NCBI GenBank assembly: GCA_007131525.1 | Contig: SLQK01000267.1 | Span: forward strand, 1-7,728 | Source of the DNA: Nitriliruptoraceae bacterium | Lineage (GTDB): Bacteria > Actinomycetota > Nitriliruptoria > Nitriliruptorales > Nitriliruptoraceae | Length of the DNA: 7,728 bases | Reading direction: 5' to 3' | Part shown: positions 5,404 through 7,728 of the stretch, piece after piece | Layout: every line of letters begins with the position of its first letter | Position numbering within the stretch: the first letter of the stretch is position 1 | Notes under the pieces: model-generated | Databases searched by the model: none | What the model was told of the DNA's origin: nothing | The model's input: only the letters and a program-made list of their open reading frames with translations | Translations under genes and position numbers: made by a program

Positions 5404-6434
5404 GGGCCGGCCTCGGGGAGCACCGGCAGAGCCTCCAGGGCCTCGGTCAGGGCCGGGACGTCGAGGATGTTGTCCCACCGGGCGGCGATCCGGCCGTCGT
5501 CACCGATCAGGAACACCCAGGGTTCGTTCCCGCCGATGTCGGTCTGGATGAAGGCGGCCGCGGCGTCGTTGAGGGTCTGGGAGTCGAAGTCCTCCCACAC
5601 CTCGAGGTGGATGAAGTCGGCCCGGTCGTCGTAGCGCAGCGCCAGCTCGGCGATCACCTCGGTGAGGGGGCCACAGAACCGGGTGCGACAGTAGACCGGG
5701 GTGGCGACAGCGACGACGACGGGCCGGCCGGCCTCGATCGAATCCGCGACGGTGTGCTCGTGCAGGTGGGGGAAGGCCACCTCGCTGTTGGCGGCCTGGG
5801 CGCGGGAGTCGAGCTGGACGGCCCGCACGGTCCCCGCCTCGACGTCGGCGAGGGTGAGGTTGTCCACCTGCGGGGCCGGGTCACCGGGGGCAGGGACGAG
5901 GTGCTCCTCGAGCACGGGGAAGGACCGGTTGCCCGAGAAGGGGGTGCCGTCCTCCAGCTCGCCGACGATGCGCACGCCCCACACCCCGGCCCGGTCGAGA
6001 TCCACGGTCGCTGCGTACACCCCGGTGCCGGTGTCCTCGACCAGCGACGGGGCCTCGGTCGGCGCGTCGATCGTTCCACCGGGGACGGGAACGAACCTGG
6101 CCGGCACCGACTGTTCGATCGCGGCGCTGGTCTCCGAGCCGTCACCGAGGTAGGCCAGCCCGAGCTCCACCTCGCCATGGGCGATGAGCTGTCGCTCAGC
6201 GGTGAACAGCCCGACCATCAGGCGCTGGTCCTGCCCGACGGCCAGGTCGAAGCTGGCCGGCTCCACCACCACCTCGATCGGGTCGGGGTCGCCGGCGCAG
6301 CCCACCAGGGCCCCCGCGACCAGCAGCAGGACGAGGAGGCCGACGGGACGCCCCATGGGGGCTCTGGCGCCGGTGCCGGTGCGGAGCGAGCCGCCGACGA
6401 CGGGCGCGGTCGGGGCGCGGGACGACAACGGCAC
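5400..6434 (-). CDS. Thioredoxin-fold lipoprotein with N-terminal beta-sandwich domain and CxxxxC site
   Basis: The product has 344 residues and is predicted to be anchored outside the membrane. A signal peptide ends at the lipobox LVGC (43-46). Residues about 52-178 look like an Ig-like beta-sandwich (IEVVVEPASFDL...GVYAATVDLDRAGVWGVRI). Residues about 195-338 look like a thioredoxin fold: strand PVVVAVATPVYC, cysteines at 249 and 254 (CRTRFCGP), strand DFIHLEVWED, and NEPWVFLIGDDGRIAARW, where Pro305 is the likely cis-proline. The spacing C-x4-C differs from the usual C-x2-C of thioredoxin. A His cluster (HLHEH, 223-227) precedes the fold. GTG at 6434 is chosen because GGAGGA lies 3 bases before and third positions from here on are nearly all G or C. 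ATG at 6356 would give a compact 20-residue signal peptide and is the main alternative. It is the first gene of a coupled pair. A redox or metal-delivery role is inference. Confidence 0.88.
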   Translation of the reverse strand: MPLSSRAPTAPVVGGSLRTGTGARAPMGRPVGLLVLLLVAGALVGCAGDPDPIEVVVEPASFDLAVGQDQRLMVGLFTAERQLIAHGEVELGLAYLGDGSETSAAIEQSVPARFVPVPGGTIDAPTEAPSLVEDTGTGVYAATVDLDRAGVWGVRIVGELEDGTPFSGNRSFPVLEEHLVPAPGDPAPQVDNLTLADVEAGTVRAVQLDSRAQAANSEVAFPHLHEHTVADSIEAGRPVVVAVATPVYCRTRFCGPLTEVIAELALRYDDRADFIHLEVWEDFDSQTLNDAAAAFIQTDIGGNEPWVFLIGDDGRIAARWDNILDVPALTEALEALPVLPEAGP

Positions 6435-6437
6435 AGG

Positions 6438-6443
6438 TCCTCC
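6438..6443 (-). promoter_or_regulatory. Ribosome binding site for the GTG start of the thioredoxin-like lipoprotein
   Basis: The minus strand reads GGAGGA, 3 bases before GTG at 6434. The spacing is a little short, but nothing comparable precedes the ATG at 6356. Confidence 0.5.
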
Positions 6444-6482
6444 GCGGTGGGGCGCGTGCGACGGACGGGGTGGGGATGTCAG

Positions 6483-6488
6483 AGGGTA
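6483..6488 (-). promoter_or_regulatory. Possible -10 element (TACCCT) for the thioredoxin-like lipoprotein operon
   Basis: TACCCT on the minus strand lies 48 bases before the GTG start, within the 124-base divergent gap to the solute-binding protein gene. It is the third copy of this hexamer seen before a gene start. No clear -35 is seen. Confidence 0.25.
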
Positions 6489-6558
6489 CGTCACCGGCCC
6501 GCGAGCTTCCGCGGCGCTGCGGTCGCGCATCCCGCCCACGGTGTGGCAGCCTGCCGCC

Positions 6559-7545
6559 ATGCGACGTCCCTTGGTTCCCCTGACGCTGGTGGCCGGCGTG
6601 CTCCTGCTGGTGGCACTGGCCGTGTTCGGCCGATCCTGTGGGGTCGCCCCCGACCCTGAGGAGGCCGAGCCGAGCTCGCCGCCGGTCCGGGTCGGCGCCG
6701 GGCCCGACGCCGAGTCGGGGCTGCTGGCCCACACCCTGGTCGCCCTGCTGGCCCTCCAGCAGGTCGAGGCGGAGGTCATCGCGTTCTCCGACGCCCGGGA
6801 CACGCGACAGGCCATCGAACGCGGCGACGTCGAGGTCCGACCCGGCTACACCGGCGAGGCCTGGCTGGAGACGCTGGGGCGTGCCGATCCGCCGGGCGAT
6901 CCTCGAGCCAGCTTCGAGGAGGTCCGTTCCCACGATGCGCAGGCCGGGCTGCTGTGGTTCCGGCCCCGGTTCCTGGAGGGCATCGAGGAGCCGCCGGCCA
7001 ACGCCACCTTCGCGTTCGTGGTCCCTGGGCCGCCGTCGGTGGACGCCGATCTGGCGACCATGTCCCAGCTGGCGAGCCGCCTGTCCGCACGCCCCGAGGC
7101 CACGCTGTGCGTCGACCCGGAGTTCGCCTCCCGGCCCGATGGCCTCCGGGCGGTGCTCGCGGCCTACAGCGTGCGGAGCGATCAGCCGGTGCTGGCCGCG
7201 CCGCCGGCGGATGCCGTTCGTGGGGTGGTCGCGGGGGACTGCATCGCCGGGCTGACCACCGCCACCGACGGGTCGGCGTGGGCGGCGGGGCTCCGCCCGC
7301 TCATCGACGACCTGGAGGTGTTCCCGGCCTTCGTCGCGCTCCCGCAGGCACGGCGGGACGCGATGCTGGAGCGGCCCGCGATCAGCGGCGCGATCAGCCC
7401 GATGGCCGGCCATCTCACCACGGCGCTGCTGGGTGGTTTCAACGCGCGGGTGGTGGCCGGCGAACCGGTGGAGGAGGTCGCGGCCTCGGCTGCGGTCGAG
7501 CTGGCCCGCCGGGCAGGTCGGGAGGTCCCTGACGAGGAGCAGTGA
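6559..7545 (+). CDS. OsmF/OpuAC-type solute-binding protein, membrane-anchored
   Basis: The product has 328 residues and resembles the substrate-binding component of quaternary-amine (glycine betaine/choline type) ABC importers, acting outside the membrane. Family-like blocks appear in order: VRVGAGPDAESGLLAHTLVALL (43-64, normally GSKnFtEq...Llgell), IERGDVEVRPGYTGEAWLETLG (86-107), DAQAGLLWFRPRF (126-138), CVDPEFASRPDGLRAVLAAY (184-203), LTTATDGSAW (232-241, normally STDG), VFPAFVALPQARRDAML (254-270) and TTALLGGFNARV (287-298). The N terminus has one hydrophobic helix (5-23) followed by FGRSC, a poor lipobox, so a membrane anchor or ordinary signal peptide is likelier. ATG at 6559 has no strong ribosome site; an in-frame GTG lies at 6541. 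No permease or ATPase gene adjoins it, and several ligand-site residues differ from the family, so the substrate is uncertain and a sensory role is possible. Confidence 0.85.
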   Translation: MRRPLVPLTLVAGVLLLVALAVFGRSCGVAPDPEEAEPSSPPVRVGAGPDAESGLLAHTLVALLALQQVEAEVIAFSDARDTRQAIERGDVEVRPGYTGEAWLETLGRADPPGDPRASFEEVRSHDAQAGLLWFRPRFLEGIEEPPANATFAFVVPGPPSVDADLATMSQLASRLSARPEATLCVDPEFASRPDGLRAVLAAYSVRSDQPVLAAPPADAVRGVVAGDCIAGLTTATDGSAWAAGLRPLIDDLEVFPAFVALPQARRDAMLERPAISGAISPMAGHLTTALLGGFNARVVAGEPVEEVAASAAVELARRAGREVPDEEQ

Positions 7546-7559
7546 CCCCGCCGCCGGCT

Positions 7560-7591
7560 GCGCCTGCGGCGCGAGAAGGGGCCGCAGGCGC
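7560..7591. terminator. Hairpin terminator between convergent genes
   Basis: The arms gcgcctgcggc (7560-7570) and gccgcaggcgc (7581-7591) pair perfectly over 11 bp around a 10-base loop. The hairpin fills the 54-base gap between the solute-binding protein stop and the stop of the opposite gene, so it can serve both strands. No T-run follows, which is common in high-G+C genomes. Confidence 0.65.
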
Positions 7592-7599
7592 CGACCGGG

Positions 7600-7728
7600 T
7601 CAGTAGCGCTCGGCGACGAAGGTCTGGTCCTCGATCGGGGGACGCACGTACCCGCCGCGCCTGGGCGGACGTTCCCCGAGCTCGACGGGTTCGGGGGTGG
7701 CATCGGTGTAGTCGAACTGCTCGAGCAG
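7600..7728 (-). CDS. C-terminal 42 residues of an unidentified protein (partial)
   Basis: A minus-strand frame enters from the right edge and ends at TGA (7602-7600). The visible tail begins LLEQFDYTDATPEPVELG and ends RPPIEDQTFVAERY. It is hydrophilic and Pro/Arg-rich, with third positions nearly all G or C, as expected for a real coding end. A terminator hairpin lies just beyond the stop. The fragment is too short for me to name a family. It has no start in the window, so its length and function are unknown. Confidence 0.65.
   Translation of the reverse strand: MLEQFDYTDATPEPVELGERPPRRGGYVRPPIEDQTFVAERY

Noticed and set aside
5404..5478. Longer start (5478) for the small membrane protein.
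   Set aside because: That part lies inside the thioredoxin-like coding region; the ATGA overlap with GAGG before it gives a better start.
6622..6650. Lipobox at the Cys of the solute-binding protein.
   Set aside because: The residues before Cys27 are GRS, without the Leu/Val/Ile at -3 and small residues at -2/-1 that lipoproteins need.

Overview
The window reads as chromosomal DNA of a very high-G+C actinobacterium. Third codon positions in the real genes are almost all G or C, GTG starts are common, and the gene content fits the phylum: a PASTA Ser/Thr kinase, a zinc-ribbon plus discoidin-like membrane protein, and several lipoproteins. A deep-branching lineage such as Nitriliruptoria is possible, but that is a guess from overall style. 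I see no tRNA, rRNA, CRISPR array, insertion sequence or phage gene.

Layout, left to right. (1) The 5' two-fifths or so of a type I DAHP synthase gene (aroF) on the minus strand leaves the left edge. (2) A 311-bp divergent intergenic region follows. (3) A plus-strand gene (783-1937) encodes a membrane protein with two cytoplasmic zinc ribbons, one membrane span and an outer discoidin-like (NADase-type glycan-binding) domain. (4) Its 3' end overlaps by 13 bp the 3' end of a minus-strand PknB-type kinase with four PASTA repeats (1925-3964). (5) Upstream of the kinase on the same strand lies a coiled-coil lipoprotein gene (4103-4621). (6) A plus-strand gene of unknown function (4641-4991) is divergent from it, with only 19 bp between the start codons. 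(7) A translationally coupled minus-strand pair follows: a thioredoxin-fold lipoprotein (5400-6434) and a small two-span membrane protein with a Cys-x4-Cys/His-Glu-His tail (5005-5403). (8) Divergent from this pair is a membrane-anchored OsmF/OpuAC-type solute-binding protein (6559-7545). (9) A hairpin terminator follows, then the last 42 codons of an unidentified minus-strand gene that enters from the right edge.

Most products act at or outside the cytoplasmic membrane. The kinase and the zinc-ribbon protein are both single-pass proteins with a cytoplasmic sensing or signalling half and a likely carbohydrate- or cell-wall-binding outer half, and their genes are tail to tail. The thioredoxin-like lipoprotein and its coupled membrane protein each carry a Cys-x4-Cys motif with nearby histidines, so they probably work together in extracytoplasmic redox or metal chemistry. 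That pair is the best candidate here for an undescribed module. The links between the other neighbours are inference from position only.
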